From NCBI RefSeq assembly GCF_902506435.1, contig NZ_LR733215.1, positions 3,515,696 to 3,579,695 of the forward strand: 64,000 bases of DNA. The letters run 5' to 3'. Below, piece after piece: positions 1 to 8,308 of the stretch. Position numbers and translations under genes: made by a program. The notes beneath the pieces are model-generated. The model had not been told where the DNA came from and made no database searches. It was given only the letters and a program-made list of their open reading frames with translations. Position 1 is the stretch's first letter. Each line of letters opens with the position of its first letter. This DNA is from Nocardioides sp. AX2bis. GTDB taxonomy: Bacteria > Actinomycetota > Actinomycetes > Propionibacteriales > Nocardioidaceae.

Positions 1-81
1 AGCCGCGTCTAATGACAGGCCCGAACACAACAACTCGAAGAACTCATCGCGCTCTTCGTAGGAGACGTAACGCTTCGCCAT
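1..81 (-). CDS. IS30-type transposase, N-terminal fragment (cut by window edge)
   Basis: An ATG at 81 on the minus strand opens a frame that runs off the window after 27 codons. The visible start, MAKRYVSYEERDEFFELLCS, then GLSLDAA, resembles the N-terminal helix-turn-helix entry of actinobacterial IS30-family transposases, which bind the element's inverted repeats and carry out DDE transposition. Only 27 residues are visible, so no catalytic residue can be checked. Codons such as TTG, TGT and TTA differ from the GC3-rich genes around it, which fits a mobile element. The gene points away from ccsB; the element boundary should lie between about 107 and 213. It could also be an unrelated HTH protein. 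Confidence 0.4.
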   Translation of the reverse strand, partial: MAKRYVSYEERDEFFELLCSGLSLDAA

Positions 82-84
82 CTA

Positions 85-106
85 CAACACCTCTGCTCAG
101 GTGTTG
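85..106. repeat. 8-bp inverted repeat just upstream of the transposase start
   Basis: CAACACCT and AGGTGTTG form a perfect 8-bp stem with a 6-nt loop, starting four bases before the ATG of the partial transposase gene. It could fold in RNA and limit translation from transcripts entering the element, or it could be a binding site. A smaller stem GTAAC/GTTAC lies at 153-167. Confidence 0.45.
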
Positions 107-213
107 CTACGACCATCTGAATCCGCGTCGTCACGGCGCCGCACCAGACGAAGTAACACAGCGTTACAGCGCGCGCGGCGCCCGGATCGCGCTTGGCGCC
201 CGGCCCGTCGGGG

Positions 214-1290
214 CTACAGCAGGCGTGGTCCCGGGTCGCCGTCGCCCGCGACCACCGCGCCCGGCTCGGCCGGGCCGACCAGGGCCGGGGCGGCGTACGA
301 GTGCTGGCTCGTCGTGGAGAAGTAGTTGATGCCGATGAAGTTGAACCACAGCGTGGCCAGGCCCAGCAGCGCCAGGTAGGCCGCCTTGCGCCCACGCCAG
401 CCGGCGGTGGTGCGCGCGTGCAGGTAGGCGGCGTAGACGACCCAGGTGATGAACGCCCACACCTCCTTGGGGTCCCAGTTCCAGTAGCGCGACCAGGCCT
501 CGTGCGCCCAGATCGGGCCGGTGATCAGGACCGCGAAGGTCCAGACCGGGAAGGCGAAGGCGTGGATCCGGTAGGACGTGGAGTCCAGCCGCGCCAGCGA
601 CGGCGCGCGGCCCAGCAGGCCGGTCGTGGCGTCGGGGCGGCGCTCCTTGACCAGGTAGATCAGCGAGAGCAGCCCGCCGAGGGTGAAGGCGCCGGTGGCG
701 ATCACGGCGGAGACGACGTGGATGACCAGCCAGTACGAGTTCAGCGCCTCGGTGAGCGGCGCGACCGGGCTGTGCAGCCAGATCACGGCCACCATCAGCA
801 CCGCCAGCACGAACCCGACGACCAGCGGGGCCATCCAGTCCAGCCGGAAGCGACGGCGCACCACGACGTACATCAGCGCGACCACGAAGGTGCCGGCCAG
901 CGTGAACTCGTACATGTTGCCCCAGGGCACGCGGTTGGGGTCCGCGGCCATCCCGCGGCCCACCAGCGAGATCCCGTGCGCGACCAGCGCGACCACGGTG
1001 AGCAGCAGGCCGAGGCGCCCGAAGAGCGCGACGCGGTACGACGCCTGGCCGGTGTCGCCCGCCCCGTTGCGGGGGCCGGTCGCGACGGCGACGCCTCCCC
1101 CGGCCGCACGGGCGGCGCTCGCGGTGCTCCCGGCGCCCGTCGTGCTCGCGGTGGCGCGCGTGGCCTCCACGGCGCCGGGCTGGCGGAGCGCGGCCCACTC
1201 GACCAGGTGCGCCAGCAGCGCGAGGAAGTACACGATCCCCGCGGCCCCGACGGCCTGGTTGGAGAGCATCTCCCATGCGGTGTCGCTCAC
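214..1290 (-). CDS. ccsB: Cytochrome c biogenesis protein CcsB/CcsA (heme handling, System II)
   Basis: Integral membrane partner of ResB in System II cytochrome c maturation, which presents heme at the outer face of the membrane for attachment to apocytochrome CXXCH motifs. The 358-residue protein has several hydrophobic helices and the family's tryptophan-rich WWD-type segment at about residues 261-278 (W261, W270, W272, D273, W278), flanked by candidate heme-ligand histidines H191 and H243. It is the last gene of the operon and overlaps resB by 4 bp (ATGA), so translation is probably coupled. Length and topology are normal for actinobacterial CcsB/CcsA; the two names are used interchangeably. 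Confidence 0.93.
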   Translation of the reverse strand: MSDTAWEMLSNQAVGAAGIVYFLALLAHLVEWAALRQPGAVEATRATASTTGAGSTASAARAAGGGVAVATGPRNGAGDTGQASYRVALFGRLGLLLTVVALVAHGISLVGRGMAADPNRVPWGNMYEFTLAGTFVVALMYVVVRRRFRLDWMAPLVVGFVLAVLMVAVIWLHSPVAPLTEALNSYWLVIHVVSAVIATGAFTLGGLLSLIYLVKERRPDATTGLLGRAPSLARLDSTSYRIHAFAFPVWTFAVLITGPIWAHEAWSRYWNWDPKEVWAFITWVVYAAYLHARTTAGWRGRKAAYLALLGLATLWFNFIGINYFSTTSQHSYAAPALVGPAEPGAVVAGDGDPGPRLL

Positions 1291-2972
1291 GACTCGTCCT
1301 CTCCTGCACGTCCAGCTCGTCCTGCGCCGCGGGCGGTGCCGTCCGCGGGTCCTCCGAGGGCGGCGACGAGCTTGTCCAGCTCGTCCGGCCCCGCGTCCTC
1401 GTCGTCGGGCTCGGGCCCGGCGCTGGAGCGGCGCAGCACGGCCACCTCCACCATGCTCCCACCGCCCTGGTCAGCCTTCCGCGCGCGCACCCAGATCCGG
1501 CGCGGGCGGATGAACAGCGAGCCCAGCAGGCCGATCAGCGCGAGCACGACGCCGGCCAGCGCGATCTCCTTGCCGGGGGTCTGGCTGATCTGCACCCGGG
1601 TCCACGGCTCGACGCCCTCGAAGGTGACCGAGCCGAGGTCGTCGGGCAGGTCGGCGGTCTGACCGGGCTGCAGGTCGAGCCGGTAGCGCGACCCGTCCTC
1701 CTCGGTGACCTTCGGGGCGCCGTCCTTGTCCAGCACGTAGATCGACTGCGGCGAGCCGTCGTCGAGACCGAGGTCGCCGGCGAAGACCTCCATCGACAGC
1801 GTGGGGTTGCGGTCGTCGCCCATCACGTTGACCGGGTCGCCGTCGATCATCACGTAGGTCGGGTAGAAGAGCCCCTCGAGCCCGACGTCGGGCTCCGAGA
1901 GGGTCGACTTCGCCACGCCGTACGACAGCAGGCCCTGGTCCTGGGGCAGGAAGACGACCGGCTGCGAGTACATGACCTCGCCCTCGGTGTCGCGCACGGT
2001 GATCACCGGGGCGTACCCGTGCCCGATCAGGAACACGTCGGTGTCGCCGATCGAGAGCGGGTGGTTGACCCGGAGGTCGTACTGCTCCGTCTCGGCGTCC
2101 GGGCTCTCCTGGTAGGTCAGGCCGGCCTGGAAGCCGCGCGCCATCCCACGCCCGGCGCCGGACTCGATCCACTCCGCGCTGAACTCGTCGAGGGTGAAGG
2201 AGAACGGCTCCATGTCGGTGGGGTCGAACAGCGAGCCGGGGTTGAAGTCGTCGTACTGCGAGAGGTTGTTGGCGAACCCGGTGCCCTGGATGACGATCAC
2301 GCCACCCTGGTAGCCGAAGAGCCCCCCGAGCCCGAAGCCGACCATCACCACGATCACCGACACGTGGAACAGCAGGTTGCCGGCCTCGCGCAGGTAGCCC
2401 CGCTCGGCGGCCACCCAGCCGCCCTCGGGCCCGGCGTCGTCGTCGACGCGGACCCGGTAGCGCCGCCGGCGCAGCTCGCGGCGGGCGTCCTCGAGGACGG
2501 TGTGCGGGGAGGCGGAGACGCGGTACGCCGCGTGCTCGGGCAGCCGGGCCAGGTTGCGCGGGGCGGCCGGCGGCTTCGCACGCAGACCGCGCCAGTAGAC
2601 GAACGTGCGCGGGACGATGCAGCCGATCAGCGACACGACCAGCAGCAGGTAGATCGCGGAGAACCAGGGCGAGTCGTAGACCGAGAACAGCCCGAGCCGC
2701 TCGTAGATCGGCGCCAGCGTCGTGTGGGAGTCGCGCCACCGCGACGCCGCCAGGGAGTCGACCGAGTCCTGCGGGACGACGGACCCCGGTACGGCGGCCA
2801 GCGCCAGCAGGAGCAGCAGCACCAGCGCGGTGCGCATCGAGGTGAGCTGGCGCCACGACCACCGGCCCATCTCGCGGATCCCGAGCTCGCCGGGCCGGCG
2901 GGCGGGCGGCGCCTGCGGCGGCTCCGGCTGGGAGCCGGCCGCGGGCTGGGTCTGCTCGACGTCGGTACTCAC
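1287..2972 (-). CDS. resB: Cytochrome c biogenesis protein ResB
   Basis: System II component that works with CcsB to export heme and ligate it to cytochrome c. The 561-residue protein has a Pro-rich cytoplasmic N-terminus, a first membrane helix near residues 45-65, two more helices in the next 150 residues, a large extracytoplasmic domain and a last helix near the C-terminus followed by a basic tail. The GTG at 2972 is chosen because it overlaps the ccdA stop as GTGA. The frame stays open upstream through ccdA, but that stretch is an antisense-type artefact in the wrong frame. Between ccdA and ccsB the assignment is unambiguous. Confidence 0.92.
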   Translation of the reverse strand: MSTDVEQTQPAAGSQPEPPQAPPARRPGELGIREMGRWSWRQLTSMRTALVLLLLLALAAVPGSVVPQDSVDSLAASRWRDSHTTLAPIYERLGLFSVYDSPWFSAIYLLLVVSLIGCIVPRTFVYWRGLRAKPPAAPRNLARLPEHAAYRVSASPHTVLEDARRELRRRRYRVRVDDDAGPEGGWVAAERGYLREAGNLLFHVSVIVVMVGFGLGGLFGYQGGVIVIQGTGFANNLSQYDDFNPGSLFDPTDMEPFSFTLDEFSAEWIESGAGRGMARGFQAGLTYQESPDAETEQYDLRVNHPLSIGDTDVFLIGHGYAPVITVRDTEGEVMYSQPVVFLPQDQGLLSYGVAKSTLSEPDVGLEGLFYPTYVMIDGDPVNVMGDDRNPTLSMEVFAGDLGLDDGSPQSIYVLDKDGAPKVTEEDGSRYRLDLQPGQTADLPDDLGSVTFEGVEPWTRVQISQTPGKEIALAGVVLALIGLLGSLFIRPRRIWVRARKADQGGGSMVEVAVLRRSSAGPEPDDEDAGPDELDKLVAALGGPADGTARGAGRAGRAGEDES

Positions 2973-3730
2973 ACGCTCACCTCGAAGTCGCTGACGAGCT
3001 GGATCTGGACCCAGGTGACCAGCTGGTCCCAGGCGCCGGTGACCAGGGCGAGACCGACCAGGACGAGCATCAGCCCGCCGATCCGGGTCACCCACGCCTG
3101 GTGGCGCCGGACGAAGGAGACCGCACCGAGCGCCCGGCGGTAGGCCAGGCCGGCGATCACGAAGGGGATGCCGAGCCCGACGGCGTAGACCCCGGAGAGC
3201 AGCGCGCCGCGGGCGGCGGTGGCCTCGTTGACCGACAGGGTCAGGATGACGCCGAGGGTGGGCCCGATGCAGGGCGTCCAGCCGAGGCCGAAGATGATCC
3301 CGATCAGCGGGGCCGCGGCCAGGCCGACGGCCGGGACCTTGTGGACCCGCCACTCGCGCTGGAGCGCCGGGACCAGCCCGGCGAAGGCCAGGCCGAGCAC
3401 GATGATGACCACGCCGGAGACGACGGTGATCTCGCGCTGGTACTCGCGCAGCCACTGGCCCAGCGCGCCGGAGGCGGCGCCGATCGAGACGAAGACGGCG
3501 GCGAAGCCGAGGACGAAGAGCAGCGAGCCCAGGAGCATCCGGCCGCGGTGGTCGGCGGCCTTGCCGTCGGCCAGGTCGGCGCCGGAGAGGCCGGTGGCGT
3601 AGGACAGGTAGCCGGGCAGCAGCGGGATGACGCAGGGCGAGAAGAACGAGACCAGGCCGGCGAGCAGGGCCACCGGGAGGGCCAGGGCCAGGGATCCGGC
3701 CGCGGCCTGCTGGGTGAACCACTCAGCCAT
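2969..3730 (-). CDS. ccdA: Cytochrome c biogenesis thiol-electron transporter CcdA
   Basis: Membrane protein that carries electrons from cytoplasmic thioredoxin across the membrane to extracytoplasmic thiol reductases, here most likely the TlpA/ResA-like protein encoded just upstream, so that apocytochrome cysteines are reduced before heme attachment. The 253 residues form about six helices. The redox pair is visible: C33 in a FFSPC context in the first helix and C154 in GWTPC in a later one, both followed by proline- and glycine-rich segments typical of the DsbD-gamma/CcdA family. The ATG overlaps the preceding gene by 8 bp. Confidence 0.94.
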   Translation of the reverse strand: MAEWFTQQAAAGSLALALPVALLAGLVSFFSPCVIPLLPGYLSYATGLSGADLADGKAADHRGRMLLGSLLFVLGFAAVFVSIGAASGALGQWLREYQREITVVSGVVIIVLGLAFAGLVPALQREWRVHKVPAVGLAAAPLIGIIFGLGWTPCIGPTLGVILTLSVNEATAARGALLSGVYAVGLGIPFVIAGLAYRRALGAVSFVRRHQAWVTRIGGLMLVLVGLALVTGAWDQLVTWVQIQLVSDFEVSV

Positions 3731-4304
3731 CGGTGCGCACCCCGTCGACGACCTGCTCCAGCGTCAGCGCGGAGGGGATCTCGCCGCTGAACAGCGCGCC
3801 GACCCGGCCCTCCTCGTCGAGGACGACGGTGCTCGGCATCGACTGCGGCTGGTAGGGCGCCGGGAAGGCCAGCAGGGGCGCGGCGGTGTCGTCGTAGAAC
3901 GACGGGTAGGTGACCCCGACCTCCTTCTCGAAGGCCTCGGCGGTGCCCAGCCCGGGGTCGCGGGTGTTGATCCCGACGAAGGTCGCGTCGAGCTCGTCGG
4001 CCGCCGCGACCAGCATCGGCATCTCCGAGCGGCAGGGCCCGCAGCCGGACCACCACACGTTGACCACGGTGACCTCGCCGCGGCTGTCGGCGAGGTCGAG
4101 CGGCTCGCCCTGGATCGACTCCCCGCTCAGCTCGACCGGCTCACCGCGGTCGGCCTCGGGGATCTCGACGACGTTGCCCATCCCGCCGACGTACTGCAGG
4201 TCGCCGGTGCCCTCGAGCCCGCTGCAGCCGGCGAGCAGCAGCGGGGCCGCGGCGACGGTGGCGAGCAGCGCGGCACGCCGGGCACGACCGGGGGCGCGGC
4301 TCAT
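3723..4304 (-). CDS. TlpA/ResA-like lipoprotein thioredoxin
   Basis: Predicted membrane-anchored thiol-disulfide reductase that reduces apocytochrome c, taking electrons from CcdA. The 193-residue protein begins with a basic N-region and a hydrophobic segment ending in the lipobox LLAGC (C27), so it is probably a lipoprotein. The thioredoxin fold follows, with the active site C88-G-P-C91 after VNVWWSG and the cis-proline P157 in SMPST. The start ATG overlaps the upstream phosphatase stop (ATGA). It sits directly before ccdA, resB and ccsB, which supports a cytochrome c role rather than general disulfide chemistry. Confidence 0.9.
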   Translation of the reverse strand: MSRAPGRARRAALLATVAAAPLLLAGCSGLEGTGDLQYVGGMGNVVEIPEADRGEPVELSGESIQGEPLDLADSRGEVTVVNVWWSGCGPCRSEMPMLVAAADELDATFVGINTRDPGLGTAEAFEKEVGVTYPSFYDDTAAPLLAFPAPYQPQSMPSTVVLDEEGRVGALFSGEIPSALTLEQVVDGVRTDG

Positions 4305-5002
4305 CGCCCACCCTCGCCCGGGGCCTGGTAGGTGCCGCCGGAGGAGAAGGCCTGGGCGCGCTCGGCGGCCGGGATCAGGTCGGCGGCCGGCTCGGAGTAG
4401 GTCAGCGTGACCAGCCGCTCGTCGTCGAAGTGCAGCGAGGTGACCGAGCACAGCGTGCAGCGCCGGTTCTTCGGCAGGTGCAGGAAGGGCCGGCCCTCGA
4501 CGTGCAGCCGGGTGGTCCAGATCGGCAGCTGGTGGGAGACCACGACGGCCTCGTGGCCGAGCGCCTCGCGGCGGGCGTCGTGGATCGCGGCCATCATCCG
4601 GCCGACGATCAGGCGGTAGGGCTCGCCCCAGGACGGGCGCCACGGGTTGTAGAGGTGCCGCCAGGTGCGGGGGTCCTTGAGCGCGTTGTGGCCGTTGCCG
4701 AACCGCTCGCCCTCGAAGACGTTGCCGGACTCGATGACCCGCTCGTCGGTGCGCACCGCGAGGCCGCGCGCGGCGGCCAGCGGCGCGATCGTCTCCTGCA
4801 CCCGCTCCAGCGGGGAGGCGCGCAGGTGGACGATGTCGCGGTGACCCAGCGCCTCGGCGACCTTGTCGGCCATCGCCAGGCCGCGGGTCGAGAGGTGGAA
4901 GCCGTCGCGGCGGCCGTAGAGCACCCCGCGCGGGTTGTGGACCTCACCGTGGCGCAGCAGGTGCACGACGGTCCGGGTGGTGCCCGGCGCCGGGGCGCTC
5001 AC
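4301..5002 (-). CDS. Histidine phosphatase family protein
   Basis: Member of the phosphoglycerate mutase/histidine phosphatase superfamily. The catalytic LLRHGE motif (R17, H18, G19) starts the domain and a second histidine, H157 in VVVSHQLP, completes the active site; an [11 protein letters not shown] segment supplies the further arginine. It is 233 residues with the GTG at 5002, which overlaps the hemL stop as GTGA. The substrate cannot be read from sequence. Its fixed place between hemL and the cytochrome c maturation genes is, from memory, also seen in mycobacteria (a mutase-like protein after hemL), so the linkage is probably old. A true glycolytic mutase is unlikely. Confidence 0.85.
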   Translation of the reverse strand: MSAPAPGTTRTVVHLLRHGEVHNPRGVLYGRRDGFHLSTRGLAMADKVAEALGHRDIVHLRASPLERVQETIAPLAAARGLAVRTDERVIESGNVFEGERFGNGHNALKDPRTWRHLYNPWRPSWGEPYRLIVGRMMAAIHDARREALGHEAVVVSHQLPIWTTRLHVEGRPFLHLPKNRRCTLCSVTSLHFDDERLVTLTYSEPAADLIPAAERAQAFSSGGTYQAPGEGGR

Positions 5003-6366
5003 GCCCGTCCCCCGGCGGCGGCGGCGGCGGCGGTGTCCTGGGCGGCGGCCGCGGCGCGGGCGGCGTCGGGCAGCGCGGCCAGGATCGTCGAGATCGCGCG
5101 GTCGTCGTGCGCGGCGGAGAGGAACCACGCCTCGTAGGCCGACGGCGGCAGGTAGACGCCGCGGTCGAGCATGGCGTGGAAGAAGGCCCCGTAGGCCGCG
5201 GCGTCGGTGCGGGAGGCCTCGGTGAAGTCGCGCACCGGGCCCTCGGTGAGGAACACCGAGAACATCGTGCCGGCGGACTGCACCGCGTGGGCGACGCCGG
5301 CGGCGTCGAGGGCCTCGGTGACGCCGGCCTTGACGACCTCGCCGGCCTTCGTGAGGTGGTCGTAGACCTCGTCGGTGGCCAGTCGCAGCGTGGTCAGCCC
5401 GGCGGTGGTGGCGACGGGGTTCCCCGACAGCGTGCCGGCCTGGTAGACCGGCCCCTCCGGGGCGAGGCGCGACATGACGTCGGCGCGGCCGCCGAAGGCC
5501 GCGGCCGGGAAGCCGCCGCCCATGACCTTGCCCATCACCACCAGGTCGGGCGTCCAGCCCTCGACGGCGCCGTCGATGCCCCAGTAGCCCTGGCGGCTGG
5601 CGCGGAAGCCGGTCATCACCTCGTCGGAGACGAAGAGCGCGCCGTGCTCGGCGCAGGTGCGGGACAGGAACTCGTTGAAGCCGGGCTCGGGCGGGACCAC
5701 GCCCATGTTGCCGGGCGAGGCCTCGGTCACCAGGCAGGCGATCCGGTCGCCGTGCTCGGCGAAGGCGGCCGTCACGGCCGCGCGGTCGTTGTAGGGCAGC
5801 ACGAGGGTGAGCTCGGTGGCCGAGGTCGGCACGCCGGGCGTGCCGGGGACCGCGAAGGTGGCCAGCCCGGAGCCGGCCGAGGCCAGCAGCGCGTCGACGT
5901 GGCCGTGGTAGCAGCCGGCGAACTTCACCACGACGTCGCGCCCGGTGAAGCCGCGGGCCAGCCGGATCGCCGACATCGAGGCCTCGGTGCCGGAGGAGGT
6001 GAAGCGGACCTTCTCCACCGGCGCCCGGGACACGATCTCCTCGGCCAGCTCGACCTCGGGCACGGTCGGGGCGCCGTACGACGTCCCGCGCGCGACCGCG
6101 GCCTGGACGGCGGCCTGGACCTCGGGGTGGGCGTGGCCCAGGAGCATCGGCCCCCACGAGCAGATCAGGTCGACCATCTCGTTGCCGTCGGCGTCGGTGA
6201 GCCACGCTCCCTGGGCCGAGGTGATGAAGCGGGGGCTGCCCCCGACCGCGGCGAAGGCGCGGACCGGCGAGTTCACGCCGCCGGGCGTGACCGCCCGGGC
6301 TCGCTCGAACAGGGCCTCGGAGGCGGGCGCGGCGGACGGCGTGCTGGACGGCGTGGCAGAGGGCAC
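4999..6366 (-). CDS. hemL: Glutamate-1-semialdehyde 2,1-aminomutase
   Basis: PLP enzyme that converts glutamate-1-semialdehyde, the product of glutamyl-tRNA reductase (hemA at 11969-13315), into 5-aminolevulinate. Visible features over 455 residues are the N-terminal PGGVNSPVR signature, the TSSGTEA phosphate-binding loop, an SDEV aspartate (D248) for the PLP ring nitrogen, and the Schiff-base lysine K280 in VMGKVMGGG. The GTG at 6366 follows a purine-rich GGAGGATGGGGAG stretch. An in-frame start further upstream would add about 30 residues with no family counterpart. It is the first gene of the six-gene overlapped operon ending in ccsB. Confidence 0.94.
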   Translation of the reverse strand: MPSATPSSTPSAAPASEALFERARAVTPGGVNSPVRAFAAVGGSPRFITSAQGAWLTDADGNEMVDLICSWGPMLLGHAHPEVQAAVQAAVARGTSYGAPTVPEVELAEEIVSRAPVEKVRFTSSGTEASMSAIRLARGFTGRDVVVKFAGCYHGHVDALLASAGSGLATFAVPGTPGVPTSATELTLVLPYNDRAAVTAAFAEHGDRIACLVTEASPGNMGVVPPEPGFNEFLSRTCAEHGALFVSDEVMTGFRASRQGYWGIDGAVEGWTPDLVVMGKVMGGGFPAAAFGGRADVMSRLAPEGPVYQAGTLSGNPVATTAGLTTLRLATDEVYDHLTKAGEVVKAGVTEALDAAGVAHAVQSAGTMFSVFLTEGPVRDFTEASRTDAAAYGAFFHAMLDRGVYLPPSAYEAWFLSAAHDDRAISTILAALPDAARAAAAAQDTAAAAAAGGRA

Positions 6367-6522
6367 CTCCCCATCCTCCCGCGCCACGCAACGCCACCCA
6401 AACCGCACGGGGGTGGTCTCGGGCACGTCACACCCGGCTCGACGCCGGACCAGCACGTCGTACTGGGAGGACGAGTGTTCGCCCGATCTGCCCAGAGGGG
6501 TCCCGCTGGGACCTACCGACGC

Positions 6523-6538
6523 GTAACGTGACGGTCAC
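6523..6538 (+). promoter_or_regulatory. Candidate MtrA-type direct repeat
   Basis: GTAAC and GTCAC, separated by 6 nt, lie about 60 bp upstream of the transglycosylase start. Actinobacterial MtrA response regulators recognise GTNAC-like direct repeats upstream of cell-wall hydrolase genes, so a site here is plausible, but the match is short and could be chance. Confidence 0.3.
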
Positions 6539-6598
6539 TTGTGCGTTGTGTCACCTGTCAGGCCTTGTGGGAGGTCTGCGTCCACCGAGGAGTTGTGC

Positions 6599-7873
6599 AT
6601 GTCCGACCCCCGCCGCCGCCGGCTGCAGCGTGCCACGGCGATCCTGCCGCTGGCGCTGCTCTCCGCGGCCGTCACCGCCAGTCTCGCCTCGCCGCAGGCC
6701 GCCCTGACGACCGTCGACGGGCAGCAGGCGCTGCCGAAGCCGGGCTCGCTGCCCGACGGGTCGACGCTGCCGGAGCAGGCCATCGAGGCGCCGGCCAGCC
6801 TGTCGTCGCCCAGCCGCTCCGGTGGGCTGGGCCTGGGCGGGCGTGAGGCGGCGGTGCAGAACGCCTCCACCAACGACATCCCCTCGGCCGCCCTGGCGGC
6901 CTACCAGCGGGCCGCGACCGTCGTGAACGCCGCCGACGAGTCCTGCTCGATCCCGTGGCAGCTGATCGCCGCCGTCGGCCGGGTCGAGTCCGACCACGGC
7001 CGCTACGGCGGCAACGTGCTCGACGACGAGGGCCTGGCCACGCCCGGCATCTACGGCGTCCCGCTCACCGGCAGCAACGGCACGGCGCGGATCACCGACA
7101 CCGACGCCGGCCAGTTCGACGACGACCAGCGCTTCGACCGGGCCGTGGGCCCGATGCAGTTCATCCCCTCCACCTGGGCCGTGGTCGGGGTCGACGCCGA
7201 CGGCGACGGCGAGCGGAACCCGCAGGACATCGACGACGCGGCCCTGGCCACGGGCGTCTACCTCTGCTCGGGCCCCGACGACCTCTCCGAGCGCCCCGGC
7301 CAGCGGGCCGCGGTGTTCCGCTACAACAACAGCAACTCCTACGTCGACCTCGTGATCTCGGTGATGGAGTCCTACCTCGGCGGCGACTTCACCAGCGTCC
7401 CGACCGGCACCACCGCCTCCGAGCCGATCGCCCCGGCCCCGGCGCCCCCGGTCCCGCCGACGCAGCGGCAGTTCCAGCCCGTGGCGCCGAGCACCCCGAG
7501 CGGCGGTGGCTCGAGCAGCACCCCGCCCGAGGCCTCGACCGGCGGCTCGACGACCGACGGCGGCGGTTCGACCACCACCCCGCCCGACTCTGGCGACGGT
7601 GGCTCCACCCCGGTCACTCCCCCTGCGACGGGCGGCGGCGGAACCGGTGGCGGCGGCCTCGGCGACCTCGGCGGTGCCGTCGACGACGCCCTCGGCACCG
7701 GTGGCGGTGGCGGTGGCGGCAGCACCGGCGGCGGCGGAGGTGGCGGCGGCGCCGGCCCGGTCGAGGAGACGCTGACCAAGGCCGAGGCGACGGCGCAGTG
7801 CCTGGCCTCGGGCATCGGAGCTCTGGAGGTCGCGAAGCTGGCCGCCTGTGTCGAGGACCTGGTGAACCCCTGA
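6599..7873 (+). CDS. Secreted lytic transglycosylase with low-complexity tail
   Basis: Predicted secreted peptidoglycan hydrolase that cleaves the MurNAc-GlcNAc bond. The 424-residue protein has a basic, hydrophobic signal segment at residues 5-30 and a lysozyme-like transglycosylase domain at about 95-245. The candidate catalytic glutamate is E130 in RVESDHG, and the domain also has a GPMQFIPSTW motif. A Pro/Thr/Gly/Ser-rich tail of about 140 residues follows, with long glycine tracts, and then a C-terminal block of some 35 residues with two cysteines. The ATG at 6599 has GAGGAG six bases upstream. The tail is probably a wall-spanning linker. A strong palindromic terminator follows the stop. 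Confidence 0.88.
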   Translation: MSDPRRRRLQRATAILPLALLSAAVTASLASPQAALTTVDGQQALPKPGSLPDGSTLPEQAIEAPASLSSPSRSGGLGLGGREAAVQNASTNDIPSAALAAYQRAATVVNAADESCSIPWQLIAAVGRVESDHGRYGGNVLDDEGLATPGIYGVPLTGSNGTARITDTDAGQFDDDQRFDRAVGPMQFIPSTWAVVGVDADGDGERNPQDIDDAALATGVYLCSGPDDLSERPGQRAAVFRYNNSNSYVDLVISVMESYLGGDFTSVPTGTTASEPIAPAPAPPVPPTQRQFQPVAPSTPSGGGSSSTPPEASTGGSTTDGGGSTTTPPDSGDGGSTPVTPPATGGGGTGGGGLGDLGGAVDDALGTGGGGGGGSTGGGGGGGGAGPVEETLTKAEATAQCLASGIGALEVAKLAACVEDLVNP

Positions 7874-7896
7874 CCCACCCGGTCCCCGGACCGACC

Positions 7897-7932
7897 GAGA
7901 CCCCCGTACGGCAGCTGCCGTACGGGGGTCTC
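7897..7932. terminator. 36-bp perfect palindrome, likely intrinsic terminator
   Basis: GAGACCCCCGTACGGCAG is followed directly by its exact reverse complement, centred at 7914/7915. The first half begins 24 bp after the transglycosylase stop. No U-tract follows, as is usual in high-GC actinobacteria. Confidence 0.75.
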
Positions 7933-7981
7933 GTGCGTCTCATGCGTCCGGGTCGGCTCGGCGGGCCGCCCCGCGGGCGCG

Positions 7982-8031
7982 GGACGTCATCCGCCGCGAC
8001 GCTCGGCCCGACCGCAGCTCGTATGACGTCC
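7982..8031. repeat. 9-bp perfect inverted repeat with 32-nt loop
   Basis: GGACGTCAT (7982-7990) and ATGACGTCC (8023-8031) are exact reverse complements, with GC-rich flanks that could extend the stem if one base bulges. The repeat could be an outer stem of the adjacent RNA candidate or an operator for its promoter. Confidence 0.4.
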
Positions 8032-8065
8032 GCGGCCCGGCGGCTCGTCCACCAGGGCCAGACGT

Positions 8066-8213
8066 GCAAAGAACCCGTCTCAGCGGGCCCCCCGGCTCGC
8101 TCAAACGGGTTCTTGCTTGATCATGATGCGCATCCACCCCCCGGCGGAGGCATCACTCTCGGTGTTCGTGGAATCCCCCCGGATTCCGATCATCGATCAG
8201 GGCCCCCCGGCCC
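8066..8213 (+). ncRNA. 6C-like structured RNA with four C6 runs
   Basis: Four runs of exactly six cytosines lie within 121 nt (8088-8093, 8137-8142, 8175-8180, 8203-8208). Three sit in hairpins of one plan, with a stem ending in CC, four loop C and GG: 8082-8101 (8 bp), 8170-8187 (7 bp, GGAATCC/GGATTCC) and 8200-8213 (5 bp). The first is carried on a longer stem, 8066-8078 with 8105-8116, that has one bulge. TGATC-ATGAT (8118-8127) pairs with ATCAT-(C)-GATCA (8189-8199) to enclose the middle part. C-rich hairpin loops define the actinobacterial 6C RNA class. It lies between convergent genes, so it needs its own promoter, which I cannot see clearly. Exact ends are unknown. Confidence 0.62.
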
Positions 8214-8308
8214 CTCCCGACAAGGTCAAGGGTACGACCGGGCGGACCGGCCACCCACCCCTGGCGAGACACACCTGTTCAACAGATGAGTAACAGCTCC
8301 GGGGGCCG

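Noticed and set aside
1287-3722. 811-codon open frame covering resB and ccdA in one run
   Set aside because: Only the part from 2972 down is resB; the upstream part is an out-of-frame reading of ccdA, whose own frame shows CcdA motifs.
6367-6598. c-di-AMP (ydaO-type) riboswitch before the transglycosylase
   Set aside because: disA is nearby and such switches precede wall hydrolases in some actinobacteria, but I cannot find the expected long conserved core in 232 bp.
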